A stretch of 30,511 bases of DNA from CAYJBH01 sp964368625 (GCA_964368625.1 CAYJBH010000037.1:1-30511), one strand, 5' to 3'. Shown: positions 8,737 through 16,918, counted from the first letter of the stretch. Program-made: numbers and translations. Notes: a model not told the origin generated them from the sequence alone.

Positions 8737-10430
8737 TGAGAAATTCTTGTTTTTTTACCATGCCTTTTGTGTGGTCTGCCACCCTTTTTTCTTCCTCTAT
8801 CTGCAAGGGTTACTGTAACCGGTTTTTTTGCAATTTTGCGACCATACATAGCTGTTACAATATCCATTGCCATATCTGAGGGAACGTTAACGATAGTAAG
8901 ATGTGGTGTTACATCTATTTTCCCAATAACCTTTGAAGATATACCGGTTATCTCGGTAATAGCTCCAACTATGTGGTTAGGGGTAACATGGTCAGCTTTA
9001 CCTACATTTATAACAATTTCAGCAAATACAGGATCGTTACGATATCGTGTAGCACGATCAGCACGATCAACGCGCTCAGCACGTTCACCTCTTGACCTGC
9101 CGGATTTTGAACCGGGCTTAACGTCCACAAGGGTTGCAGTGCTAATCTTGTAACTTTTAGACAACAGTACAGAAGCTAACAAATTTATATTATGGCCATC
9201 CTGCTCAAGTTTTTCAATAATCTCGTTAAATGAATTATCACAACCTTCTTTAATCATATTAACGGCCTCATCAAGACACCTTTTTCGATTGTGTAAGCCA
9301 ATTTCCTCGATGGTTGGTATCGCCATCTCCTCAAGACTGGACTTTGTTGCCTTGGCTAGCTCACGAAGGCTTTGAACCTGTCTACCCTCACAGCAAAGAG
9401 TAATGGCAGTTCCTGTTCTACCTGCTCTACCTGTTCTACCAATTCGGTGAACATAATAGTCTGATGTTTTTGGTATATCGAAGTTAATTACATAGTCAAC
9501 ATCATTAACATCAATACCTCTAGCAGCCACATCGGTAGCAACCAACACCATGATTTTACCTTGTTTAAAGCTGTTCATTACCAGGGTGCGCTGTCCCTGA
9601 CGCATGTCTCCATGAAGTCCTGCAGTAGTAAATCCAAGTTCGTTTAACTTTTCGGTAAGCTCATCTACCATAGTTTTGGTATTTGCAAACATGATAACGC
9701 GTTGTGGATTGTAACGATGGAAAAGCAGGTTAAGAACATCAAGCTTTCGATTTCTGGGAAGGTTAACAAAGCACTGTTTTATATTACTTAGTACAACATG
9801 TTTTGCATTAATCTCAATATTAACAGGCTCGTTTTGAAATTCTTTACTTATTTTTAATATATCCGGTGGGATTGTTGCTGAAAACATTACTATCTGTCGC
9901 TGTTGTGGTGCATCAATTAATATAGTTTCAACGTCTTCTTTAAAGCCCATATTTAGCATTTCATCGGCCTCATCAAGAACAACCATTTTTATATTAGAAA
10001 GGTTTAATGTTCTGCGGCGCATATGATCCATAACACGGCCAGGTGTTCCAACTACAATGTTTGCTACCTTTAGTTCACGGAACTGTCCTCTAAAATCTGC
10101 TCCACCATAAATCTCGGCAACATTTATATATGGTAGATGCAACGACAGTTTTCTTATCTCCTCTGCACATTGTTGAGCAAGCTCTCTGGTAGGGGAGAGT
10201 ATTAGCACCTGAACATGTCTACTATCCGGCTCAACTGTCTCTACTGCCGGAACCCCAAAGGCAATTGTTTTTCCTGTTCCCGTTTGAGATCGAGCAAAAA
10301 TATCGCTTCCGGTGCGCACGATAGGTATTGTTTTCGACTGTACCTCGGTTGCATCTGTTATTCCCATCTCGTTGATTGCCTTTAGCATTTCAGGTTTAAG
10401 TTGTAATTCATCAAAACTTATTGTGGTCAT
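8733..10430 (-). CDS. DEAD-box ATP-dependent RNA helicase with DbpA-type RNA-binding domain (CsdA/DeaD-like)
   Basis: This 565-residue RNA helicase probably serves ribosome assembly and cold-shock RNA unwinding. It has the N-terminal Q motif, Walker A SQTGTGKT (48-55), DEAD (153-156), SAT (184-186) and motif VI HRIGRTGR. A linker rich in Arg, Glu and Asp (about 450-470) leads to a DbpA RNA-binding domain (about 470-545) and a basic tail. The layout matches CsdA/DeaD. The start ATG has AAAGGA five bases upstream, and a near-consensus promoter lies about 115 bases further up. Its stop overlaps the stop of the convergent HAD gene by two bases. The gene is monocistronic. Confidence 0.95.
   Translation of the reverse strand: MTTISFDELQLKPEMLKAINEMGITDATEVQSKTIPIVRTGSDIFARSQTGTGKTIAFGVPAVETVEPDSRHVQVLILSPTRELAQQCAEEIRKLSLHLPYINVAEIYGGADFRGQFRELKVANIVVGTPGRVMDHMRRRTLNLSNIKMVVLDEADEMLNMGFKEDVETILIDAPQQRQIVMFSATIPPDILKISKEFQNEPVNIEINAKHVVLSNIKQCFVNLPRNRKLDVLNLLFHRYNPQRVIMFANTKTMVDELTEKLNELGFTTAGLHGDMRQGQRTLVMNSFKQGKIMVLVATDVAARGIDVNDVDYVINFDIPKTSDYYVHRIGRTGRAGRTGTAITLCCEGRQVQSLRELAKATKSSLEEMAIPTIEEIGLHNRKRCLDEAVNMIKEGCDNSFNEIIEKLEQDGHNINLLASVLLSKSYKISTATLVDVKPGSKSGRSRGERAERVDRADRATRYRNDPVFAEIVINVGKADHVTPNHIVGAITEITGISSKVIGKIDVTPHLTIVNVPSDMAMDIVTAMYGRKIAKKPVTVTLADRGRKKGGRPHKRHGKKTRISH
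9051..9086 (-). repeat. In-frame 9-base tandem repeats in the helicase linker
   Basis: Four consecutive 9-base units on the + strand (agcacgatc, agcacgatc, aacgcgctc, agcacgttc) encode, on the - strand, a charged Arg-rich tripeptide pattern (ERA-ERV-DRA-DRA). Repeat number in such linkers can change by slippage without altering the reading frame. Confidence 0.7.
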
Positions 10431-10545
10431 AAAAATCCTTTATATTAAAACAAAACAAAGAGCACTAAAGCCAATAAACGACTTTTCGTGCCCCATTAAA
10501 CACAATTATAAAAATAGCCCGCTTCCATCATATTGTTGTTAAATT
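10431..10545 (-). promoter_or_regulatory. Long 5' leader of the DEAD-box helicase
   Basis: About 110 bases separate the predicted transcription start from the helicase ATG, with no ORF. A GCAC ... GTGC pair (within about 10471-10496) followed by a T-rich run just before the RBS could form a weak attenuator. Long leaders are common in cold-shock helicase mRNAs. No named RNA family was recognised. Confidence 0.35.
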
Positions 10546-10574
10546 ATTATAACACAAAAATACATAATTGTAAA
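10546..10574 (-). promoter_or_regulatory. Sigma-A promoter of the DEAD-box helicase
   Basis: On the - strand, TTTACA (10574-10569), a 17-base spacer and TATAAT (10551-10546) give a near-consensus housekeeping promoter. It lies between the helicase and the upstream 217-residue gene on the same strand. Confidence 0.75.
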
Positions 10575-10627
10575 GCTTATAAGAAATAAATTTAATTACT
10601 GAGATAAATCAAATTAATAATACCATT

Positions 10628-11281
10628 TTAAACGGTTAATTCTATGATATGTATTTCTGATTTTTCGTTTAGCTGTCGGTTAATCTCATTTATCAATAAA
10701 TTGGGAAGATTTTCACTTTCAGATTTAGCGTATTCAGGTTTTCTTTTGCCGTTATAATATTCTTCATCGGTTGGTAGGTCTTCATATCTCTTTGAAGCAA
10801 CGAAGGTGGTGTGTTCCGACATAACCCCCATAAAACGTCTGGAAATCTGCTCTGTTTTTTCAAAATCACCCTTTGCTGCACTAAGTTCAGTGGTAAACTG
10901 ATTAAGCTTAAGACCATTTATTCTTGAAACATCATCCTTTGTTTTTGCAGCTTCAAGGGACTTTCTATATGCACGACGTTCCTCAATAACCTCAACTGCC
11001 TTCGTGTATAGTTGATAGTTATTTTCTTTTAAATAATTTAATTCCTGTGCAGTTGGAGCTCCGCCAGCCTTAAGCTTTGAATCTATAGAAGCTATCTTAC
11101 TATTTTTACGAATATCTTCTGCCTGACGTTCAAGATCTTGTATTAATTGTTGTCTCTCTGTCATCTCCTCAATGCTCTTATTAAGGGTTTGTTCCTGTTT
11201 TTTTTGCTCAAATCTTTGAGTAAGTTCTACCTGTTTAATATGATTATGTAATGAACCGCCAATAAAATTAAGATGTACCAT
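10628..11281 (-). CDS. Conserved-looking hypothetical coiled-coil protein
   Basis: I cannot assign this 217-residue protein. It is highly charged, lacks membrane segments or a signal peptide, and is predicted largely helical, with coiled-coil-like stretches at about 20-65 and 85-135. Its opening (LHNHIKQVELTQRFEQKKQEQ) and the later FVASKRYEDLPTDEEY resemble uncharacterised proteins I recall from Clostridia, but no function is known to me. The ATG is preceded by GTAGGTG. It lies 79 bases downstream of the adenylate cyclase gene on the same strand, and no convincing promoter or terminator separates them, so it may be the last gene of that operon. A structural or scaffolding role is only a guess. 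Confidence 0.7.
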   Translation of the reverse strand: MVHLNFIGGSLHNHIKQVELTQRFEQKKQEQTLNKSIEEMTERQQLIQDLERQAEDIRKNSKIASIDSKLKAGGAPTAQELNYLKENNYQLYTKAVEVIEERRAYRKSLEAAKTKDDVSRINGLKLNQFTTELSAAKGDFEKTEQISRRFMGVMSEHTTFVASKRYEDLPTDEEYYNGKRKPEYAKSESENLPNLLINEINRQLNEKSEIHIIELTV

Positions 11282-11360
11282 AACAGCACCTACATTTTTT
11301 ATATCTTAATAATATAATCGACACACTTATAAATATATTTATATACTAAATCAATTTTAG

Positions 11361-13145
11361 TTAAATTATTGATATAGCCCTGTATACTTCAAAATCTTCA
11401 TTTAAGCCCTTTAGGTCGTAATTATTTCCAAGATATTCAAACTTAATCCGTCCGTCGAGCGCATCTACCACCGATCGGCTTACCAAAACCTCTCCAATTG
11501 CAGCAATTCCTTCAAGCCTCGATGCCACATTTACCGTATTACTAATAACAGTATAATCCATTCTTGTAGGTGAGCCAATATTTCCAACAACAGCTGAGCC
11601 ACAATTTACACCAATTCCACAACCCAATCTATATCCAAACTCCTCTTCAAGTTCAATGGTAATTTTACTTAATCTTTCACTTATCTCTAGTGCTGCTTTA
11701 ACCGCCTTAAAGATATAATCATCCTGTGGCAAAGGAGCCCCCCAAAATGCCATAGTACAATCACCAATGTATTTATCAAGAGTACCTTGATTTTGCAAAA
11801 TACTATCACCAGAAACTGTTAAAATTCTATTAATAATCTCTACAACCTTTGTTGCATTTAGTTTAGAAGAAAGATTTGTAAATCCCCTTATATCTGCAAA
11901 GAGTATTGCAATCTCAACATCTTTGCCCCCAAGCTCTAAATTTTTGCCATCATTTTTCATTAACTCTCTAACTATCTCAGGAGCTACATATCTTGAAAAA
12001 GTTTGTGATAGCTGTTTTTTTTCATCATACTCTCTTAAATAGTTGCTAATTATAGAACTAAGATATACAACTGTTACCGAAACCGACACATAGAACAGAT
12101 ACAGAACTACTCCTAGAGCAAATGCAACTAAACAGGAAATTATCCAACCAACAGTTAACCCTAACCATATAATAAAAACAAGAATAAATTGCAATGCTAC
12201 CGGCTCATATTTAGTATCTTTGGATAATAATGCTGCAATAGCATTAGCTTGATATTCAACACCAAACATGTTTTCGGCAGGGGAGATAGGGGTTTTATAT
12301 TCATCCTGTAAACCAGAAGCATATGGCCCAATAAGAACTATTTTATCTTTAAAAAATTGTGACGAAACTGTTCCATTAATTAGATCTAGAACCGAAATTT
12401 GATCACTATATGAATTTGGTAACGATTGTTGAACTACATACCAATTGCTACGTGCATCGGTAGGTGGGGCCTCGATAGGCTCCAAACCGAAGATACGGCT
12501 GTATTCCTCTGCAATAACTCGATAAAACGCAGGTATTATACGCCCATCCTGCAATTCTATCTCCCAAATAGCATGACGCAATATCCCATCTTTATCAAGC
12601 ATAGCATTAACATGACCCTGTAGAGAACCATCCTTTAGCTCTTCATAAGGTTCTATAAAGTTTATAACGGCATGATCGTCTATATAATAGTCACCACCAC
12701 CATTTATAGTTACTAACTCACTTCCAAACACAGCAAGATTGCCTACTACAACATTTGAGTGTGCTGCTGCCGCTTCTGCCAATTTTTGATCATTAACGGT
12801 ATCTGTTTTACCATCAAAAACGGCATCTACACCTATTATCGCCGGCATAGCATCAGTATCTTTATTCAAATATGCTATTGCCTCGGCAATAATATCCCTA
12901 TCCCAAGGCCAGGGGCCAAGCTCGGCTATTGCTCTATCATCAATACCAATAATAACTATTCTTTCGTCCGGCACCTTGGGATTTTGATATATTGCATCAT
13001 TAATACTGTTAGATATAGAAAAAAATATGCCCGACGAACAAACCACAGTGATTAATGCGGCAAATAGAACGGATAGAATAACTCTTGTTAATAACTGCTT
13101 CAAAAACACCTGTGTATTATATTTAAACGAAAACAAATAATTCAT
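11361..13145 (-). CDS. CHASE2-domain class III adenylate cyclase
   Basis: The 594-residue membrane receptor has a TM helix at about 22-45, an extracytoplasmic CHASE2 sensor (about 50-310), a hydrophobic region of two to three helices (about 317-368) and a cytosolic class III cyclase (about 405-590). Metal-binding Asp residues appear in FADIRGFT (D418) and YIGD (D462). The adenine-selecting pair is K458 and D530, and the transition-state pair is N539 and R543 in NTVNVASRLEG. A complete catalytic set with Lys/Asp selectivity argues for cAMP rather than cGMP. It follows the FecR gene by 19 bases without a clear Shine-Dalgarno, suggesting coupled translation. The ligand of CHASE2 is unknown. Class III cyclases are uncommon in Clostridia, so transfer is possible. 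Confidence 0.92.
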   Translation of the reverse strand: MNYLFSFKYNTQVFLKQLLTRVILSVLFAALITVVCSSGIFFSISNSINDAIYQNPKVPDERIVIIGIDDRAIAELGPWPWDRDIIAEAIAYLNKDTDAMPAIIGVDAVFDGKTDTVNDQKLAEAAAAHSNVVVGNLAVFGSELVTINGGGDYYIDDHAVINFIEPYEELKDGSLQGHVNAMLDKDGILRHAIWEIELQDGRIIPAFYRVIAEEYSRIFGLEPIEAPPTDARSNWYVVQQSLPNSYSDQISVLDLINGTVSSQFFKDKIVLIGPYASGLQDEYKTPISPAENMFGVEYQANAIAALLSKDTKYEPVALQFILVFIIWLGLTVGWIISCLVAFALGVVLYLFYVSVSVTVVYLSSIISNYLREYDEKKQLSQTFSRYVAPEIVRELMKNDGKNLELGGKDVEIAILFADIRGFTNLSSKLNATKVVEIINRILTVSGDSILQNQGTLDKYIGDCTMAFWGAPLPQDDYIFKAVKAALEISERLSKITIELEEEFGYRLGCGIGVNCGSAVVGNIGSPTRMDYTVISNTVNVASRLEGIAAIGEVLVSRSVVDALDGRIKFEYLGNNYDLKGLNEDFEVYRAISII

Positions 13146-13164
13146 TTAAGAAGAAAAAGATTAT

Positions 13165-14406
13165 CTAATCATCATCATCTTCTTCTTCTTCCTCTTCACT
13201 GTAACTAGGTGCCGGTGTTTCAACGGCAGGAGGCAACTGTGTAGGAGCAGTGGGTGGTGAAGCGGTTTGATTATTATTGGTAGTAATGTTAACACTACCT
13301 CTTACATCTTCATTATCGTTATCATCATAGTCTACGCCATCAACTTCAATTTCATCATACATATCGTCGTTATTATCTTTATTGTTATCTATTTCGTTTT
13401 CATCGGTGTCATCGTCACCATCATCACCATCAACATTATCGTCATTGCTGTTATTATTATCGTTTTCATTGTCGTCGTCATTAGCATTGTTGTTAGCATC
13501 TACATCATTGTTTTTATCGCTTTCGTCGTCCTTCTCAGCTCCACCAGTATTATCCGGGGAGTCATCATCATCGCTATCATCATCGAAATCTTCTGTACTG
13601 CTATCGAAACTATTTTCACTTTCAGAAGCAGAAATATTAGATTCCTCCCTTTTCTTATGCTCATTAATAATTTCCTGTGTAAAGCTAGAATTTGCTTCTG
13701 TAATTTCTTGCCTTAACTCCTCATCTTCATCTACCGCATCTAAAACATAGCTCGGCATTTCTTCCGTCTTAATTTTTTCTATCAAGTAATTATCTTCTCC
13801 GGGAGAAGGATTAGAATTAATCGTTATTTTTTCACCGGCTACCAATCTAACAACTTTGCTAATATTGTTAGTTTTATTTAAAATGGTAATCGCAATCTCT
13901 CCTGATAGTAGTGCAAAGGTGGAGTTATCTTCATCAATAGCCTCAACATAACCCGATGTTCCTCTAATGCTGGATACCATTGTGGATGTTTTTATCTCCA
14001 GAAGCTCTCCTTCTTTCAACTTTTCTGTAACATTAAAGATTAGCTTACCTTCAATTAGATCAAGCTCAATATAATTACCTTCCTTAACAAAGGTGCATAA
14101 TGATAGCTCATCTAACTTAACAAACTTAGTATCATCAAGACTGATATAGGCATAACTTTCATTTTTTGTTGCTAGTGAATTCCCACTACTAAACCTCATT
14201 CCTTCAAGCAACTCAAGATCAGTTCCGGTGCTATCTGTTAAATTGATTTCACCTATATATTTTTCAAGCCTCATAACCGCAGCAGTTGAACTTCCCGAGG
14301 TAAGAAACAATAGCGTAACAGCCGCAATAACAACAGTAGCAATTACGCCTCCTATAACTATATATAACTTTTTGCCAGAGAACCTCTCGGTTAATTTACT
14401 TAGCAT
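13165..14406 (-). CDS. Membrane-anchored FecR-domain protein with Asp/Asn/Glu-rich tail
   Basis: The 413-residue protein has a short basic N-terminus and one TM anchor (about 14-36). A FecR domain follows (about 40-200), with the typical IRGTSGYVE turn and the LLSGEI strand, outside the membrane. After a helical linker, about 150 residues are almost entirely Asp, Asn, Glu and Ser, then a Pro/Thr patch and a terminal run of Glu and Asp. In Proteobacteria FecR relays TonB-receptor signals to a sigma factor. Here no sigma factor or receptor is present, and the neighbour is a CHASE2 cyclase, so a structural or sensory partner to that ectodomain is a reasonable inference. I chose ATG 14406 (spacing from GGAAGG) over the in-frame TTG 14427, which lies inside the HD-GYP gene. 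Confidence 0.85.
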   Translation of the reverse strand: MLSKLTERFSGKKLYIVIGGVIATVVIAAVTLLFLTSGSSTAAVMRLEKYIGEINLTDSTGTDLELLEGMRFSSGNSLATKNESYAYISLDDTKFVKLDELSLCTFVKEGNYIELDLIEGKLIFNVTEKLKEGELLEIKTSTMVSSIRGTSGYVEAIDEDNSTFALLSGEIAITILNKTNNISKVVRLVAGEKITINSNPSPGEDNYLIEKIKTEEMPSYVLDAVDEDEELRQEITEANSSFTQEIINEHKKREESNISASESENSFDSSTEDFDDDSDDDDSPDNTGGAEKDDESDKNNDVDANNNANDDDNENDNNNSNDDNVDGDDGDDDTDENEIDNNKDNNDDMYDEIEVDGVDYDDNDNEDVRGSVNITTNNNQTASPPTAPTQLPPAVETPAPSYSEEEEEEDDDD

Positions 14407-14408
14407 AG

Positions 14409-15836
14409 TTAGTCGTTTCCTTCCCAAGATTTGCTTTGTTTAAATAGATTAAACAGATATCCATCTAATTTGCCTTCATCAACCATGTATCCCATGATTT
14501 CAAAGGCTCTTTCGGTAGTGATCTTTGATCTATACGGTCTGTCTTTAGCAGATATACCATCAAAAACATCTAGAATTGTTAAAATTCTTGTTTCTTTACA
14601 AAGCTCATCACCTTTTATCTTTTTAGGATACCCTGTACCATTAACAAATTCGTGATGTTCTGAGGCCCATTTTGCTACCTGACTATATTTACTTCCAAAA
14701 CTAACCTGTTGTAATATTTTTTCAGTCATAACAACATGTTGTTGCATAATTTCTCTTTCTGCAAAGGTTAGCGTACCTGTAATAACACTAAGAGATGTTA
14801 CTTCATCATCTGTAAGCCAATTAACTATAGTACCCTCATTATTAATATACGTCAGCTTTGCAATGTTCTTTATACCTTCAAGTAAATTTTTATTAACATA
14901 GTCAATCGTATTCGCCTCTAAAATTAATCTGCGCGCAATAGTAAGCTGTTCCTTAACAGGCTCAAATGGTACATTTTTTTCATATACATTTAGTCTAGCC
15001 GTTAATTCTATTATCTCAAACCTATTTAGAACACGTTCTAGATGCTTACCTAAACGCGTGTCCTTATTCATAACTTCTAGCGGCACAATTAGCTTACCTA
15101 CATCATGTAACCAGACACTCATAATAAACTGTTTTTTATCATCCTCGGTAAATGCTACCTCAGGTTTATTTCTATCTAGCCAGTCCAAAAATCTTTCGGC
15201 ATATACAACCATGTTTTGAGTATGGGTTACATTATATGGTGTTCTTTGATAAATAGCTGTTGAAAGTGCCCTTACTAGCGAATCAAGCAAGCCATTAATT
15301 TCTTTTGCCTGCGCCATCTTAACAAGGCTTGTAGTGGCAAGTGATGCTAGTGCCGAAACATAAAATTCATGATCGTATGAAAATGGCACTATGTTATTGT
15401 TTTTATCGAGTGAGTTTATAAGCTGTAAAACTCCAATTTGGTTATTATCCTTGTCGGTCATGGGCACAACTAGGGTAGAGACGGTTTGATAACCTGTTAA
15501 TGAATCATATTTTTTATGTCCTACAAGTTTGTCGTTATTATATTCATTAACATTAGGTATGTTAATAATCTTTTGTAATAGAAGTGATTTAGCACACAAC
15601 TTATCATGAGAAATATCTACCGGTGGTAGATTAAGATTTTCAAGTCTTCCACCCATCGATTTGGTAATCATAACGCTAAAAACAAGATGATCACCCTCCT
15701 TAATGTATAATGTTCCGGCATCACAGGAGGTAATATCCATTGCAACAGTTAAAATAAGTTCAAGTAATTTTTCATCATTCTTCTCGTTACTTAATGCTAA
15801 ACTTACATTTAAAATTTTCTTTGATATGGATTCCAT
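14409..15836 (-). CDS. GAF plus HD-GYP phosphodiesterase (probable c-di-GMP hydrolase)
   Basis: The cytosolic protein has 475 residues. A GAF sensor (about 15-170) precedes an HD-GYP domain (about 185-460). Visible residues include H205, the HD pair 244-245 with following GK, HH 394-395 and the GTGYP loop (401-404), then ILDVFDGISAKDRPYR. HD-GYP enzymes hydrolyse c-di-GMP or cGAMP. Odd feature: about 100 residues separate the HDxGK helix from the FAEREIMQQHVVMTEKIL helix, where classical HD-GYP domains have about 30. The gene starts with ATG sharing one base with the MBL stop (TGATG), preceded by GAGAGGG. It is two bases from the FecR start, so it is certainly co-transcribed. Which nucleotide it cleaves is open. 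Confidence 0.9.
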   Translation of the reverse strand: MESISKKILNVSLALSNEKNDEKLLELILTVAMDITSCDAGTLYIKEGDHLVFSVMITKSMGGRLENLNLPPVDISHDKLCAKSLLLQKIINIPNVNEYNNDKLVGHKKYDSLTGYQTVSTLVVPMTDKDNNQIGVLQLINSLDKNNNIVPFSYDHEFYVSALASLATTSLVKMAQAKEINGLLDSLVRALSTAIYQRTPYNVTHTQNMVVYAERFLDWLDRNKPEVAFTEDDKKQFIMSVWLHDVGKLIVPLEVMNKDTRLGKHLERVLNRFEIIELTARLNVYEKNVPFEPVKEQLTIARRLILEANTIDYVNKNLLEGIKNIAKLTYINNEGTIVNWLTDDEVTSLSVITGTLTFAEREIMQQHVVMTEKILQQVSFGSKYSQVAKWASEHHEFVNGTGYPKKIKGDELCKETRILTILDVFDGISAKDRPYRSKITTERAFEIMGYMVDEGKLDGYLFNLFKQSKSWEGND

Positions 15837-16642
15837 CAGAAGACCCTCTCTTCATTAATCTTTGCAAAAAAACTACCAGGAAATCTCTTTTCTAGCTCCA
15901 GCTGCATCTCATTAAGTTCCTCATCGGTTCTGAGTGGAGCATGATGTATAATTCCTAGCTTTTCAACAGCACAGTTAAGTGCTACCTCCACACTATCTTC
16001 CCAAGCTGAGTGACCATAACCACGTCTCGTTTCAAGTTCGCGTCTAGTATACTGTCCATCACACAGCAGTAGTGAAGAATTTTTTGCAAAGGTTGCTAGT
16101 CGATTTCTACTAAACTTGTTAATCTCAAAATCTGTTGCGTAAACAAGACTTTTTCCATTATATTCGAGACGAAATAGGGTAGCCCCTCCCGGGTGCCAAC
16201 CATCCTCACACAAAATTTTAACACCGCCAATATTAAAACTGTAATCACATTCTATATAGCTAATATCTGCCAAAAAATAATCAGGGTTAACCGGCCAAAT
16301 AGGGTTAGACATAAGTGCACTAATCTGCTCTTTGGTGCTACGTCCGTCAATATTTCTTGCGTATATGTTTATCTTCATATCTCGATTGTAAAACAAAGGG
16401 CATACTACAATTCCCATAAGATGATCAATATGTGGATGAGATAACAATATATTTATCTCTTTACATTCGCCCAGTAATCTGGGAATCGACATAAACCCTG
16501 TCCCGCCATCTAAAACTATTATTTTATCACAAGCTTCTACAAGCACACAGGAGGTTGCACCTCCATATTCTTTATAGCTCTCACCCTCAATTGCTACCGA
16601 TCCTCGTGTTCCGAGTATCTTTATTCGGAAATCCTCCAACAA
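15836..16642 (-). CDS. Metallo-beta-lactamase-fold hydrolase (candidate cyclic-nucleotide phosphodiesterase)
   Basis: The 268-residue MBL-fold enzyme carries the binuclear metal site H69-x-H71-x-D73-H74 (SHPHIDH). Further ligand candidates are the His in DGWHPGG, the Asp in YATDFE and the His in IIHHAP. The opening ILGTRGSVAIEG...YGGATSCVLVE belongs to the MBL subgroup beginning 'GxRGS...YGGNTSC', members of which sit next to cyclases and HD-GYP proteins. Some MBL enzymes are class II cyclic nucleotide phosphodiesterases, and placement in a cyclase operon makes cAMP hydrolysis plausible, though a different phosphodiester or a nuclease role remains possible. The start is TTG with AGGAGAG upstream. 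It is the first gene of the operon. Confidence 0.85.
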   Translation of the reverse strand: MLEDFRIKILGTRGSVAIEGESYKEYGGATSCVLVEACDKIIVLDGGTGFMSIPRLLGECKEINILLSHPHIDHLMGIVVCPLFYNRDMKINIYARNIDGRSTKEQISALMSNPIWPVNPDYFLADISYIECDYSFNIGGVKILCEDGWHPGGATLFRLEYNGKSLVYATDFEINKFSRNRLATFAKNSSLLLCDGQYTRRELETRRGYGHSAWEDSVEVALNCAVEKLGIIHHAPLRTDEELNEMQLELEKRFPGSFFAKINEERVF

Positions 16643-16661
16643 ACACTCTCCTATAATATTT

Positions 16662-16791
16662 ACTGTATTTAATTATAGCATTACAGAATTATAATGTAAA
16701 TATTTTACTAATAATTTACTGTAATTTCAGACTGTAAATTAACATACATATACAAACTATATTTAAGTTTTACCAAGTTATACTGTAATTT
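16662..16791. repeat. Cluster of ACTGTAA-like boxes over the MBL-operon promoter
   Basis: ACTGTAATTT (16718-16727), ACTGTAAATT (16731-16740) and ACTGTAATTT (16782-16791) occur as direct copies. There is a weaker ACTGTATTTA at 16662-16671 and an inverted TTACAG at 16681-16686, which lies between the -35 and -10 elements. The placement would suit an operator array. In such AT-rich DNA, and because TTTACA is also the -35 motif here, chance or extra promoter-like elements cannot be excluded. Confidence 0.4.
16672..16700 (-). promoter_or_regulatory. Sigma-A promoter of the MBL / HD-GYP / FecR / cyclase operon
   Basis: TTTACA (16700-16695), a 17-base spacer and TATAAT (16677-16672) read on the - strand. 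Transcription should start near 16665, leaving about 22 bases before the TTG start of the MBL gene, with AGGAGAG in between. Confidence 0.75.
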
Positions 16792-16824
16792 AGTTGCATT
16801 TGCCGTCTAATATTTAGCTCGAAT

Positions 16825-16880
16825 CAGTGTTTATGATTATTTTGTTAAGTATAATTAATTGTAACGGTGTTTGTGATCAT
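16825..16880 (+). repeat. Imperfect direct repeats upstream of the c-di-GMP gene promoters
   Basis: The 16-base segment beginning CAGTGTTTATGAT (16825-16840) recurs as CGGTGTTTGTGAT (16865-16880) with 13 of 16 bases identical. The two starts are exactly 40 bases apart, close to four helical turns. They lie upstream of the promoter at 16891-16918, a place suited to activator binding. Confidence 0.35.
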
Positions 16881-16890
16881 AATACATTTT

Positions 16891-16918
16891 TTGTTATTAT
16901 GAACTCTGATGCTATAAT
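16891..16918 (+). promoter_or_regulatory. Distal promoter of the large c-di-GMP gene
   Basis: TTGTTA (16891-16896), a 16-base spacer and TATAAT (16913-16918) preceded by TGC, an extended -10. Transcription from here would give a leader of about 160 bases before ATG 17085. Confidence 0.6.

Noticed and set aside
8767..9153. 128-residue plus-strand ORF opposite the DEAD-box helicase
   Set aside because: It is the shadow of the helicase C-terminal region; no RBS and no recognisable family.
13267..13560. CRISPR-like short repeats
   Set aside because: The repetition is coding low complexity, with no constant repeat and no unique spacers.
13267..13750. Plus-strand ORFs rich in Ile/Val/Ser opposite the FecR tail
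   Set aside because: They are the antisense reading of GAT/AAT/GAA repeats and have no independent start signals or homology.
14406..14427. FecR-protein start at TTG 14427
   Set aside because: It lies inside the HD-GYP gene and consists of the Shine-Dalgarno itself (GGAAGG); ATG 14406 is the better start.
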